A DNA stretch of 64,000 nucleotides from Psychrobacillus glaciei (GCF_008973485.1 NZ_CP031223.1:2418001-2482000), one strand, 5' to 3'; shown: positions 53,779 to 62,767, counted from the first letter of the stretch. Numbers and translations are program-made. The notes: a model not told the origin generated them from the letters alone.

Positions 53779-54211
53779 ATAATATGTGCTCCTTTTTTAT
53801 CCCATTCATAAACTCTACAGCAAACTTCAATGAATTTCCTTCAAGGTTGACTGAAATAGATTTTACATGGAGCAACATCTGTTCATGACCTAATCTATTT
53901 TTCTGTTTTCTAATTAAATTTTCATATAGCTCTATATCAAACTCTTCTCCATTTTTTCGAAAACGTATACCCATATCTTCTCTTTGCACTATTAATATTT
54001 CTACATTATCTAAATAGGTTTCTACGTCCTGTATAAAAAGTGCCCAATCTATCTCAGTTGGATTTGTCACATTATCTTCCGTCTTATGTAGCAATCCGAC
54101 CGTTATTGCAAATATTTGAGAAAATACCATTAATACCGATAGTTGGATAATTCCTTCTATTAATGTATACCCAGCTTCTTTGTTTCCTTTCAAAAGGAAA
54201 TTGATAAGCAA
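53756..54211 (-). CDS. comGF: ComGF minor pseudopilin
   Basis: 151 residues in the longest frame (TTG start, overlapping comGE by 22 bases); a downstream TTG is possible. N-terminal KGNKEAGYTLIEGIIQLSVLMVF carries the pseudopilin hydrophobic helix, with AGYTLIEG as an atypical peptidase site. C-terminal FMNGIKKEHILYVTFHSE is ComGF-like. Minor component of the competence pilus. Confidence 0.82.
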   Translation of the reverse strand: MLINFLLKGNKEAGYTLIEGIIQLSVLMVFSQIFAITVGLLHKTEDNVTNPTEIDWALFIQDVETYLDNVEILIVQREDMGIRFRKNGEEFDIELYENLIRKQKNRLGHEQMLLHVKSISVNLEGNSLKFAVEFMNGIKKEHILYVTFHSE

Positions 54212-54498
54212 TTATATTTCTCCTCTCGCATCCCTTCATAGTTCACACAGATTTGTTCCTCATCGATTTCAAATGTGTATAGTAGGTTATCCATATGCAT
54301 TTTCCCACCTAAGATATTTTCTGCAATATGCATTTTTATGCCCTCATGCATGACAATAGAAGAATGATATTTTCGTCTTTTCTCTTCAAGCTGCGTTGCC
54401 ATATTACTCAATAATGGAAGCAGAGTTGTTGCAATTAGAAAAATAACACTTAAAGAAACAATTGTTTCAGGCAAAGAGAACCCTCTGCTGTTATTCAT
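54190..54498 (-). CDS. comGE: ComGE-type minor pseudopilin
   Basis: 102 residues with a clear prepilin motif: SRGFSLPETIVSLSVIFLIA, where cleavage before Phe is expected and Glu at +5 is kept. Overlaps comGD by eight bases. Small pseudopilin of the transformation pilus. Confidence 0.82.
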   Translation of the reverse strand: MNNSRGFSLPETIVSLSVIFLIATTLLPLLSNMATQLEEKRRKYHSSIVMHEGIKMHIAENILGGKMHMDNLLYTFEIDEEQICVNYEGMREEKYNCLSISF

Positions 54499-54925
54499 AA
54501 TTCATCCTGCCTTTTCCAATATAAAGCGTAACTTTTTTTAGTCCATTCTTTGTTTCAAATAATAATGTGCCAAATTCTTTTACCGATCCATTTGGGTGAA
54601 AGGCAATATCTTTTAAGGGGCTATCTTTTGATAACCGAATACCAATTGGCATCCCGAATTCAAATAATTCTACATTTGAGGATTTGGCAGTATATTTTGA
54701 ACCATTTTCCTTAAAATTGATATACGTATATTTTTGCTCCCCAATCGATATACTCTGAAGTCTTTGAACATCCAATTGAAATTGCTTAAAAAAGCGTTTT
54801 TCCTCTACCTCCTCAAGCTTAGAAGTAGCAACAAAAATAATAGAAGATGTCATAACCATGACTATAGACAAAACGAGCAGCAATTCGATTAACGTAAATC
54901 CTCTTTCATTTGATTTAACCACCAC
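54491..54925 (-). CDS. comGD: ComGD pseudopilin
   Basis: 144 residues from a GTG. Prepilin motif NERGFTLIELLLVLSIVMVM at the N-terminus. The remaining soluble part contains FHPNGSVKEFGTLLFETKNG, a strand pattern typical of GspH/ComGD. Overlaps comGC by eleven bases. Confidence 0.87.
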   Translation of the reverse strand: MVVKSNERGFTLIELLLVLSIVMVMTSSIIFVATSKLEEVEEKRFFKQFQLDVQRLQSISIGEQKYTYINFKENGSKYTAKSSNVELFEFGMPIGIRLSKDSPLKDIAFHPNGSVKEFGTLLFETKNGLKKVTLYIGKGRMNYE

Positions 54926-55259
54926 TTGCTTCAGAACCCGATGCTACTTCACCTTCGATAGAGACGCTTCCATTATCAGGATTAATAATAACTACCGTTC
55001 CATTTGGACATGTTTTATCCCCTTTCAAATAACCTTCCTTGGATAATTCGTCTAAAGTTGGAACCTTTTTCTTCTCAATTTTATATGCTTCAATTTGACC
55101 CTCGAGCATACGTGCAAAAGCTTTACAACCTTTATCATCAATAGACGCGGAATGTTTTGTTACATTTGGAATAGTAATAAGTATTAAAATAGAAATTATT
55201 AGCAACACGATCATCATTTCCACAAGCGTGAAACCTTTGCTATTTCTTACAAATTTCAT
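54915..55259 (-). CDS. comGC: ComGC major competence pseudopilin
   Basis: About 114 residues from ATG 55259 with GAGGAG eight bases upstream; the longer frame would start inside comGB. Prepilin site SKGFTLVEMMIVLLIISILI with Glu +5, then the short ComGC domain with C-x(n)-C: GCKAFARMLEGQIEAY, LSKEGYLKGDKTCPNG. Forms the shaft of the DNA-uptake pilus after ComC cleavage. Confidence 0.92.
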   Translation of the reverse strand: MKFVRNSKGFTLVEMMIVLLIISILILITIPNVTKHSASIDDKGCKAFARMLEGQIEAYKIEKKKVPTLDELSKEGYLKGDKTCPNGTVVIINPDNGSVSIEGEVASGSEASGG

Positions 55260-55275
55260 CCTATTTTCTCTCCTC

Positions 55276-56340
55276 TTATACAATATTTATCATTTCATAG
55301 ATTGGTAGAAGAATAGCTAAGTAAGCACCTATTATAAAAATAGCCAGTATCAAAAAAAGGGTAGGTTGTAAAACACTTAAATACTTGGATATTTTCGTTT
55401 CAATTCTTTCTGTTAAAAATTCACTGTACAATGTCAGCTCTCTTCCAAGGTAACCACTATTTTCTCCATGTGTGACAAAAAGTTGGAAATCCTTTGTAAA
55501 ATAATTTGATAACAGGACGGCTTCAGAAAATGATTCACCGTGTACAATTTTTTCTCTCATTTGTTTCGAGATAAATTGAAGCGTAATATGTTCTTCTTGA
55601 GATACGAGTGCGTCAAAAGCTTGCTGTATGGATATGCCACTTTCTATTAGTCCCCCCATTTCTCTTGAAAAGACTCTAGTCAAGAATAAATGGTACCAAC
55701 TATTTACTAGAGGTAATTTCCCATAAAATGCAAGTTGTTTTTTTGCATTTTTTTTACGCACTACAAAAATTACGACCGATATAGTTACAATGGCAATTGC
55801 CATACCAATTAAAAAATAATTGGGTAAATGCAGTAAAACATTTGTCCAGATAATAGAGCTTTCTGATTCTAATGTGGTCCTTGTCCCAAGTAGAGACTCC
55901 ATATTAGGTAGAAAATAAATTCGAAATATGGTAAACAACAAAAAAATAACAACAAAAAGAAACAAAGGGTACATTAATAAGTTATTTAATCTTTTTCTAG
56001 CACTTTCAAAAATAGCTGATTGAACTCCCAAAACCGACACAGTTTCTTGAAGCTGTCCATGTATCGTAGCAAGATTAATAGGAAGCAGTAATCGATTAGG
56101 GAATCCTAGCAGCTTAAATACTTCCGTAACACTTGATCCATTTTTATGCACTTCCGTCATTTTTTGAATCACGAGATCCGACTTTTTAACATGAAAAGGT
56201 AACAACATAGAAATTGCTTCATGAAATGTATAACCTTCTTTTAATAAATCACTCAATCTTTTTAAAAAAGAGGATTGAACACTTAACGGAATGGTTTCTT
56301 CTTCCCTAGCAAAATAATTATTAATTTTTTGGAATAACAC
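55276..56340 (-). CDS. comGB: ComGB, membrane platform protein of the competence pilus
   Basis: 354 residues from a GTG at 56340, overlapping the end of comGA by 20 bases. GspF/PilC family with two homologous halves: LLKEGYTFHEAISMLLPFHV and RVFSREMGGLIESGISIQQA, and three main membrane helices (about 110-130, 170-190, 325-348). Works with the ComGA ATPase to assemble the pseudopilus. Confidence 0.92.
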   Translation of the reverse strand: MLFQKINNYFAREEETIPLSVQSSFLKRLSDLLKEGYTFHEAISMLLPFHVKKSDLVIQKMTEVHKNGSSVTEVFKLLGFPNRLLLPINLATIHGQLQETVSVLGVQSAIFESARKRLNNLLMYPLFLFVVIFLLFTIFRIYFLPNMESLLGTRTTLESESSIIWTNVLLHLPNYFLIGMAIAIVTISVVIFVVRKKNAKKQLAFYGKLPLVNSWYHLFLTRVFSREMGGLIESGISIQQAFDALVSQEEHITLQFISKQMREKIVHGESFSEAVLLSNYFTKDFQLFVTHGENSGYLGRELTLYSEFLTERIETKISKYLSVLQPTLFLILAIFIIGAYLAILLPIYEMINIV

Positions 56341-57337
56341 CTTCCCTTACTCCTCTCTCTATTTGATAAGAAAGCGTTAAAGAATAAGGAATTTGAAAAT
56401 CATTCCCAGTCATAAGTGAGTTCAATGCTTCCACTAAAAATTCATCCGAAATAATTTCAAAAATAGCTGATAACTCCGGCTCCTTGGTAAGAGATACCGT
56501 TACAAGCCTTTGCGCAACTATTCCAATAATCGTTTGCTTTAACTCTTCGGAAGAAATTCCAAGATCTATCAAACGATAAAATGAACCCACTGCATCTTTT
56601 GCATGGATAGTAGAGACGACAAGATGGCCCGTGAGAGCTGCTTGAATGGCTGCTTTTGCTGTTGCTTCGTCTCGGATTTCTCCAATCATAATAACGTCTG
56701 GTGAGTGTCGTAATATAGCTTTCAACCCTGAAGCATAAGTTACACCGGAGCGTTCGTTCACTTGGATTTGCAATAGATGAGATTGACTATTTTCAACTGG
56801 GTCTTCCAGTGAAATGACATGCCTATTTAAATTTTCCGAACAATATTTTGTAAGTGAATACATCGTAGTTGACTTTCCTGACCCTGTGGGACCAACAAAA
56901 AGAATCAATCCTTGCCGATTATTTGCAAGTTCCACAATTTTGTCGGAAGCATCATGAAATAATGATAAGGAATGTAAGAGCTTTGCATTATCATGTTGTT
57001 GAAGACGTATAACTAATGATTCTTTGCCAAAAACAGAAGGCAAAGTAGAAACACGAAAAGAAAATTTTTGAGAGTTGAAAATCTGTTTAAAAGAACCGCT
57101 TTGTGGTTTTCTTTTTTCGCTGATATCAAGAGAGGATAAAAACTTGAAGTATGAAATAATACGTTCACCCATGTTTAGGGGAAGCTTCCCTGCTTCAAAC
57201 ATTTGAGAGTTTTTCTTAAAGTAATAAAAATAGTTCTCTTCGTTTGGAATCATGTGCAAATCAGAAGCACCAAATCTATGTGCTTTTTTAAGTAATTGAA
57301 AACATTTTTGTTCTACAATATTTTCTATTTGTTGCAT
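56321..57337 (-). CDS. comGA: ComGA, traffic ATPase for competence pilus assembly
   Basis: 338 residues. GspE family: Walker A LFVGPTGSGKSTTMYSL (about 148-164), Asp box with ISLEDPVENSQSHLLQIQVN, Walker B DVIMIGEIRDEATAKAAIQA, His box LTGHLVVSTIHAKDAVG. Cytoplasmic motor of the transformation pilus. GAAAGG ribosome binding site. First gene of a seven-gene comG operon; a perfect ComK box pair was not seen but AAAA-N5-TTTC-type sites lie near 57405-57425. Confidence 0.95.
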   Translation of the reverse strand: MQQIENIVEQKCFQLLKKAHRFGASDLHMIPNEENYFYYFKKNSQMFEAGKLPLNMGERIISYFKFLSSLDISEKRKPQSGSFKQIFNSQKFSFRVSTLPSVFGKESLVIRLQQHDNAKLLHSLSLFHDASDKIVELANNRQGLILFVGPTGSGKSTTMYSLTKYCSENLNRHVISLEDPVENSQSHLLQIQVNERSGVTYASGLKAILRHSPDVIMIGEIRDEATAKAAIQAALTGHLVVSTIHAKDAVGSFYRLIDLGISSEELKQTIIGIVAQRLVTVSLTKEPELSAIFEIISDEFLVEALNSLMTGNDFQIPYSLTLSYQIERGVREGVIPKN

Positions 57338-57821
57338 GCATTTTTCCTTTCTCCAGTTACAAGTTGCGACCGCTACAACTTGTACAATCCTAGTATAATC
57401 TAAAATTAAATAGAATGAAAGTAATTTTATTTAATTTTCAATTAATTCATATAATTTGGTGTATCTTCTTATGTATTTTATCTTCTTTTCAAAGCAATCT
57501 AAAAGCAACTATATACCGAGTGCCTTGTTTATAAATGACTTTATTCAATCTGATTATAAGTATGTGCATTTTAAAAATTGCATATATCAAATAGAAGTTC
57601 TATAATGGTTGTAAATTCGTTTGTTGAAAATAGCGACTAATATTTTATAGTTGGAACAGGCTAACATTAAATGCTGATCAACAAACTAATAAAATACACA
57701 TTTTTGTGACAATGTGTGGTGTAATATAGTTAGAAAGATAATATTCGGTTTACATGTATGAACTATTTCATTTATAATGAATAGGAGAATATTTGTGTCG
57801 TTGCAAAAGGAGGGACTACAA
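57338..57821. other. Divergent regulatory region comGA / DUF2626 gene
   Basis: 484 bp, very AT-rich. Near comGA, A-tract/T-tract pairs such as AAAATTACTTTC on the minus strand resemble single ComK boxes but none is exact. A sigma-A promoter for the DUF2626 gene lies at 57749-57778. No gene or repeat seen. Confidence 0.5.
57749..57778 (+). promoter_or_regulatory. Promoter of DUF2626 gene
   Basis: TTTACA, an 18-bp spacer and a perfect TATAAT, 44 bp before the start codon. Confidence 0.65.
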
Positions 57822-58064
57822 ATGGGCAATATGTATAAAGTGATGGCTTTCTGGACAGGGATTTTTGCAGTTATGTTTTATTTAGGTGATATGACAGAAG
57901 CTTCTTTACTATTTTTAGCTAATACAGGAATTTTCCTTCTTTTAGGCTTCTTAAACCTTTCCGAACGTATGTATATGTACATCTTCGGAGCTTACTTAAT
58001 GTTCTTCTTCGCCGGTTTTACATACTACACTACGTTTATTCACGTACCAGGCGCTGGGCATTAA
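57822..58064 (+). CDS. yqgY: YqgY-like DUF2626 membrane protein
   Basis: 80 residues from ATG 57822 with AAGGAGGG seven bases upstream. Sequence GNMYKVMAFWTGIFAVMFYL, FLANTGIFLLLGFLNLSERM, YMYIFGAYLMFFFAGFTYYT gives three hydrophobic helices. Matches the small conserved DUF2626/YqgY family of Bacillales, always near comG and yqgX. Function unknown. A terminator follows, then repeat A7. Confidence 0.88.
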   Translation: MGNMYKVMAFWTGIFAVMFYLGDMTEASLLFLANTGIFLLLGFLNLSERMYMYIFGAYLMFFFAGFTYYTTFIHVPGAGH

Positions 58065-58076
58065 TTATACATCTCA

Positions 58077-58108
58077 AAAAAGCAGCTCAATAATTTGAGC
58101 TGCTTTTT
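58077..58108 (+). terminator. Terminator of yqgY
   Basis: AAAAAGCAGCTCAA/TTGAGCTGCTTTTT hairpin with T-rich tail. Confidence 0.85.
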
Positions 58109-58120
58109 ATTATTTTTTTA

Positions 58121-58435
58121 AGAAAAACGCAAATCATCCTTTAAGTGCACCTTGTCTTCACTTATTCCCGAGTGCTTTGGACGAAATATCGGCTACACTA
58201 TTAACGTTAGAGTAATGGATCGTGAAGTGACTGCGTTACTTCACGATCCATTTTTTTCGGTAATCTTGTGGCGAATGTTTGTCCGTCTCCATCTTGAAAT
58301 ACATAAAGACATAATGCATTTGGTTTGGATAATTAGTGATACAATGCTTTCCTACTCTTTAAAAAACAAACAATGTGTCAATTTCGTCCGCTTAGCACTT
58401 CATTATCAATAGAAACTTCCTATTTTTTCTCTGTT
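58121..58435 (+). repeat. Dispersed repeat family A, copy A7 (full length, diverged 3' end)
   Basis: AGAAAAACGCAAATCATCCT, TAAGTGCACCTTGTCTTCA, GAGTGCTTTGGACGAAATAT, CGGCTACACTATTAACG, hairpin TGGATCGTGAAGTGAC-TGC-GTTACTTCACGATCCA (58216-58250, one G-T pair), TCGGTAATCTTGTGGCGAAT, GTTTGTCCGTC and ATTTCGTCCGCTTAGCACTT follow. Right end AACTTCCTATTTTTTCTC is degenerate. Confidence 0.85.
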
Positions 58436-58640
58436 TCCACTTGCTATATTATTAAACAAAGGAAAACATCAGAAGCATATCATCTTTCTATTGTTGCACA
58501 GATAATTGGGATGGAAGGCGGCGAAACGCATACATTTGAGACCCTCTGTGCTAAGCTAGGAGTCTCACGGACGACATGTAACGGAACTCATCCTGTTCAT
58601 GGCATCAAAGTTATATACTTTCATATTCTTTTATAAACAT

Positions 58641-59279
58641 TTAAAAACCATTTAAAAATGGATTCGTTTCCATTTCTTCTCCTGGAGTAGTAGCTGCACC
58701 ATGTCCGGGATATAAAATAGTTGTCGCTGGCAAAGTTAATAGCTTCGAATGAATGGATTTCATTAATTCTGCGTTATTTCCACCTGGCAAATCAGTTCTT
58801 CCTACACTATTTTGAAAAAGCGTATCCCCTACTATAGCAAAATCATCCTCCTTGAAATAGTACGTTATACTACCTGGCGAATGACCTGGTGTATATAGTA
58901 ATTCAAAAGAAAAGTCTCCTAATTCTAATTGCGCTTCATTTGTTAAAACGTTCTCCGCTTCCCTACAGATAATAGAGGGAATTTCAGCATATTTCCCTGA
59001 CCCATTTTTTTCGGGATCAAGTAACCATTTTTTTTCAGCGGAATGAATGTATACAGGAATGTTAAATACATCCCTTACTTGATCCATCCCTCCAATATGA
59101 TCAAAGTGAGCATGCGTTAGCAAAATTGCGATTGGCTTCAAATTTAAACGCTGGAGTTCACGTATTAATTTTTCTCCATCTCCACCTGGATCAAAAATTA
59201 AACATTGTTTGGACGTGTTAGATACAACATAACAATTAGTTTGTATAAAACCTAGTGGATAAGTTCTAACATTTAGCAT
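58641..59279 (-). CDS. yqgX: Metallo-beta-lactamase fold hydrolase (YqgX-like)
   Basis: About 212 residues from ATG 59279, with AGAGG eight bases upstream. Metal motif LTHAHFDHIGG, further ligands in LYTPGHSPGSITYY, AIVGDTLFQNSVGRTDLPGG and LYPGHGAATT, close to glyoxalase II/persulfide dioxygenase-like proteins. Cytoplasmic. Substrate uncertain; glyoxalase II activity has been reported for B. subtilis YqgX as far as I recall. Confidence 0.9.
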   Translation of the reverse strand: MLNVRTYPLGFIQTNCYVVSNTSKQCLIFDPGGDGEKLIRELQRLNLKPIAILLTHAHFDHIGGMDQVRDVFNIPVYIHSAEKKWLLDPEKNGSGKYAEIPSIICREAENVLTNEAQLELGDFSFELLYTPGHSPGSITYYFKEDDFAIVGDTLFQNSVGRTDLPGGNNAELMKSIHSKLLTLPATTILYPGHGAATTPGEEMETNPFLNGF

Positions 59280-59347
59280 AATAATCACCTCTCTATCATT
59301 TTAAACGATTTACTAGTCTTTGTTCAATTAATCGCCACTTATTTCAC

Positions 59348-59376
59348 TCGACAAAAATGATGAATACAATTACAAT
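59348..59376 (+). promoter_or_regulatory. Promoter of DUF2759 gene
   Basis: TCGACA, 17-bp spacer, TACAAT; start codon 57 bp on. Confidence 0.55.
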
Positions 59377-59432
59377 AGAAGAGGAATATGCAAAGCGGCA
59401 TTCATTTTCTGATGTCGAAAGGAGTATCTTTC

Positions 59433-59612
59433 ATGAACTTATTAATGGTAATTTTTGGACTCGTTGCAATTTTAGCTGCAATTGGAACTTTTCAAGCTTT
59501 TAAAGAAAAGAATGCACTAGGAGTCTTATTTAACTTTGGTTCTTTTGCTGTTTTTGGCTTCTTTACAGTCATGACAATTGTGAATCAAGGTTTTCCACCA
59601 AGCTTACACTAA
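59433..59612 (+). CDS. yqgW: YqgW-like DUF2759 membrane protein
   Basis: 59 residues from ATG 59433 with AAAGGAG eight bases upstream. NLLMVIFGLVAILAAIGTFQ, AFKEKNALGVLFNFGSFAVF, GFFTVMTIVNQGFPPSLH: two helices with a conserved charged loop. Matches the DUF2759 family found beside yqgX. Function unknown. Confidence 0.87.
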   Translation: MNLLMVIFGLVAILAAIGTFQAFKEKNALGVLFNFGSFAVFGFFTVMTIVNQGFPPSLH

Positions 59613-59622
59613 AATGTAATAG

Positions 59623-59657
59623 AAAGAGCTGTTGTACAAATTGTACAACAGCTCTTT
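59623..59657. terminator. Bidirectional terminator yqgW / yqgU
   Basis: Perfect 17-bp arms (AAAGAGCTGTTGTACAA and complement) with a one-base centre between convergent genes; A/T runs on both flanks. Confidence 0.85.
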
Positions 59658-59658
59658 T

Positions 59659-60768
59659 CTATTCATCTAAGTGAATCCAGACTTTTTCTTTTAAAGGGTT
59701 TAACTGAATCCAATTTTCCTTCTCATATCCACCTAGGCATGTTTCTCCGTTTGGTGAGCATGCAATGGGTTGAGTTAAAACTTCTCCCAATTCCCGCTCC
59801 CCATCCAATGAAATAGATGAAAGAATACCTCTATCACTAGATTCATCGACATTCCCACTTTTTAGTCCCTTAATTAGGAAAAATTGATTTGAATGCACAT
59901 TGGAAATAGTTGGTATGACCCATTCTGAGTAATTACTGATTGCCGGTGATGTCCATTCAAAAGAACTTTGCTTTTCATTGTCAATGAAACGATATTCATA
60001 TAACTTTTTTTCTTCGTTTATCTGAATATACAGCATGCTTTTCCCTAAATTCTGAACATCAATTAAATGCATAATACCTGTTTCCTTTAATGACTTTTCA
60101 GAAATAGAATAAAGTATCAACTCATTCCCATCTAAACTGCTATCAGATCCTCTTAACAACATTAAGTGATCCTCATCGTACCACTTCACAAAAGGGTTCT
60201 CTACCTCTATAGATTGCAGGTTTTGAGTAGAACTATTGTAAACAAACGTATTATATGTCCAATCCTCATAAAATGTTGTAAAAACAATTAAATCTGGATT
60301 CGTTGGATGCCAATCCATATATAGCTCATCTGATTCAAAAGATAAGCTTTGCACTAAGTATCCATTCTTATGTATAATCTGAACTTCTGCTGATGAAGAA
60401 TTACTTGATGTATGTAATAAGATGAGCTCTTTATTTGGATGAATAAAACCTTCAATTATCGGTACAGTTGAAGTGTAAATTATATTCCATAAATGATTCG
60501 AAACGGAATAGGATTGAACAGTCCATTTTCCTTTGTCGAAGATAATAAAAAGTATTTCATCGTTTGATAACCATCCAATCACACTCTGAAAAGAGGAGGA
60601 AGTTAATGAAATCGATGGAAATTCTTTGGACGCTTTTTTAGTTGTACTTGTTATAGCGGATGCATTATCTACTATGGCTGTCTTTTCATTTTCCTTTTTT
60701 GTCATTTTACTTTCTGAACAACCTTGCAGTAGCATGACAAAAATAATTAGTATTCCAATTTTCTTCAA
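59659..60768 (-). CDS. yqgU: YqgU-like lipoprotein, probable beta-propeller
   Basis: 369 residues from a TTG with GGGGGGAG upstream. Lipoprotein signal with lipobox LLQGC (Cys 17). The body consists of repeated strand units such as SVIGWLSNDEILFIIFDKGK, MDWHPTNPDLIVFTTFYEDW and VKWYDEDHLMLLRGSDSS, resembling propeller blades (the W-x-D-x-L/I-L turn repeats). Corresponds by position and type to YqgU of B. subtilis. Function unknown; anchored on the outer face of the membrane. Confidence 0.8.
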   Translation of the reverse strand: MKKIGILIIFVMLLQGCSESKMTKKENEKTAIVDNASAITSTTKKASKEFPSISLTSSSFQSVIGWLSNDEILFIIFDKGKWTVQSYSVSNHLWNIIYTSTVPIIEGFIHPNKELILLHTSSNSSSAEVQIIHKNGYLVQSLSFESDELYMDWHPTNPDLIVFTTFYEDWTYNTFVYNSSTQNLQSIEVENPFVKWYDEDHLMLLRGSDSSLDGNELILYSISEKSLKETGIMHLIDVQNLGKSMLYIQINEEKKLYEYRFIDNEKQSSFEWTSPAISNYSEWVIPTISNVHSNQFFLIKGLKSGNVDESSDRGILSSISLDGERELGEVLTQPIACSPNGETCLGGYEKENWIQLNPLKEKVWIHLDE

Positions 60769-60827
60769 TAGACTCCCCCCTTCATATTATAGTAGTAGAC
60801 GTGTAAAAAAGAAATTTGTTTCATAGA

Positions 60828-60859
60828 AAAAGCACAGACATATTACTGTCTGTGCTTTA
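60828..60859 (-). terminator. Terminator of ltaS-like gene
   Basis: AAAGCACAGACA/TGTCTGTGCTTT hairpin followed by T-rich sequence on the minus strand, 4 bp beyond the synthase stop. Confidence 0.83.
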
Positions 60860-60862
60860 TTA

Positions 60863-62767
60863 TTATTTATTTTCTTTTTCAGCTTGTTCAATAAGGAGAT
60901 TTCCTGTTTTCAAATCATAGAAACGTAGCAAATCCCCGTTAATTATCTGATCAGAATATCCAAGTTCTTGGGTAGTTCGATCAATATACGGTTGGCAATT
61001 TTCAATTCCAATTTCCGAACCATTGGAATTGTCGTAACAAGCATTACCAGCATACACCAATTTATCAGTTACAAAACCACCATTACGGAAAATGGCAAAG
61101 TCCTCATGATCCTTAGAAAATAGATCTGCACCTAACTGCATGTCTTTCGTTGTATCTACGCCTAGTAAATGTAATATAGTAGGTCTAATATCAATTTGCC
61201 CTGCAACTTCTGTTTCTACTTTCCCTACTCCACTATGTGGAATATGAATAAAGAATGGAACGCGCTGAAGTTTAGCTGATTCATATGGTGTAATTTCTTT
61301 CCCTAAATATTGTGCCATTGCAGCATTATGGTTTTCAGAAATTCCGTAATGATCTCCATACATAACAATAATTGAATTATCATACAAACCTTTAGCTTTT
61401 AAATCGTCAAAGAATGATTTTAAAGATTCATCCATATATCGTACAGTCTGAAAATATTTATTTAAAGTTTTAGAATTAGAATCATACGGAGGGATAAATT
61501 GATCCTCTTCATCTAAATCAAATGGATAATGATTCGTTAAAGTAAGCATACGAGAATAAAATGGTTGAGGCAAATCTGCCATTAGATCAACCGATTGATT
61601 TAAGAAAGGAGTATCTTTCAATCCCCATCCAACAGAGTTATCATCTGTAACATCATAACTATTCACATCATAAAATTTCTGAACAGAAAGTGCCTGATAC
61701 ATCATATCTCTGTTCCAAAAACTTTTGTTATTTGGATGCATTACATTCGTGAAATAACCTTTATCATTTAAGCTTTCTGCCATTGAGTGAAACTTGTTAC
61801 CACTATGCGTAAAGAAAACGGCTCCACCACCTAAAGGATATAGAGAATTTTCAACTAAAAACTCCGCATCTGACGTTTTTCCTAAACCTGTTTCATGGTA
61901 AAAGTTAGAAAAGTAAAAAGTATCTTTGTCTTTCGTTAACGAATTCAAAAACGGTGTAATTTCGTGTCCGTTCATATCGTTATTAATAACAAAGTTTTGC
62001 AAAGATTCCATAGAAATAACGATTAAGTTTCGACCATCAGCAAGACCAAACATTTTGGCATTAGGTTCCGCCTGATTTGATCGAACATAGTTATTTACCT
62101 CCACAAGTTCACTACCATCTGCAAGCGCTCTTTGTGCATGCGATTTCGATTGAATATATAGATCATATAAATGGTAGTTGTATGGTCCTAAATTTTTCAC
62201 TAACATTTCTCTATCAAAACTTCTCGTAAGAAGTTGTGGTCTTTCGATTTCAGACAAACCTAAATTTAAAAACAACACTGCTGCAGCTAGGACAAAATAT
62301 GCTCTTCTAACAGCTGGTTTAACAAGTGAAATTTTCTGACCAATTTTTAACCATTTTAAAGCAATGATAAGAATTGCAACATCTGTAAAATAGAAAATAT
62401 CTGTAAAATTAATACTAGATTTAGCAGAGTTTCCTAAATCGCTAAAGTTATTTGTCTGAAACAATACCGGAATTGTAATAAAATCCGTAAAAAATCGATA
62501 AAAAACTACATTGACATATAACACTATTGATAGAATGATGCTTGTTATAACAATATATCTATTTCTAGCTTTTGCACCCTTGAAAAATAGTGATAGCCCA
62601 AAAATAAACAAAAGAAAACTAAGCGGATTTATAAATAATATAAATTGTTGCATTATATTCTCTATTTTCAAGTCAAAGCTTGTATGATAAACCACATAGG
62701 TTTTAATCCAAGTAGCCACAATAGCAATTACAAGAATTGAATGTGTCGGCCAGTTTTTCTTCATCAT
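60863..62767 (-). CDS. Lipoteichoic acid synthase (LtaS/YqgS family)
   Basis: 634 residues. Five N-terminal membrane helices (about 10-190) and an extracellular sulfatase-type domain from about 245: LIVISMESLQNFVIN (metal Glu), YHETGLGKTSDAEFLVENS with the catalytic Thr, VMYGDHYGISENHN and FFIHIPHSG carrying further Mn ligands. It polymerises glycerol phosphate from phosphatidylglycerol onto the lipid anchor. B. subtilis has YqgS at this locus (with LtaS, YfnI, YvgJ elsewhere). Single-gene unit with a terminator. Confidence 0.94.
   Translation of the reverse strand: MMKKNWPTHSILVIAIVATWIKTYVVYHTSFDLKIENIMQQFILFINPLSFLLFIFGLSLFFKGAKARNRYIVITSIILSIVLYVNVVFYRFFTDFITIPVLFQTNNFSDLGNSAKSSINFTDIFYFTDVAILIIALKWLKIGQKISLVKPAVRRAYFVLAAAVLFLNLGLSEIERPQLLTRSFDREMLVKNLGPYNYHLYDLYIQSKSHAQRALADGSELVEVNNYVRSNQAEPNAKMFGLADGRNLIVISMESLQNFVINNDMNGHEITPFLNSLTKDKDTFYFSNFYHETGLGKTSDAEFLVENSLYPLGGGAVFFTHSGNKFHSMAESLNDKGYFTNVMHPNNKSFWNRDMMYQALSVQKFYDVNSYDVTDDNSVGWGLKDTPFLNQSVDLMADLPQPFYSRMLTLTNHYPFDLDEEDQFIPPYDSNSKTLNKYFQTVRYMDESLKSFFDDLKAKGLYDNSIIVMYGDHYGISENHNAAMAQYLGKEITPYESAKLQRVPFFIHIPHSGVGKVETEVAGQIDIRPTILHLLGVDTTKDMQLGADLFSKDHEDFAIFRNGGFVTDKLVYAGNACYDNSNGSEIGIENCQPYIDRTTQELGYSDQIINGDLLRFYDLKTGNLLIEQAEKENK

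Noticed and set aside
58152-58636. Plus-strand frames of 86 and 87 codons
   Set aside because: First reads through family A copy A7; the second starts in it and runs through AT-rich sequence. No RBS and no family match.
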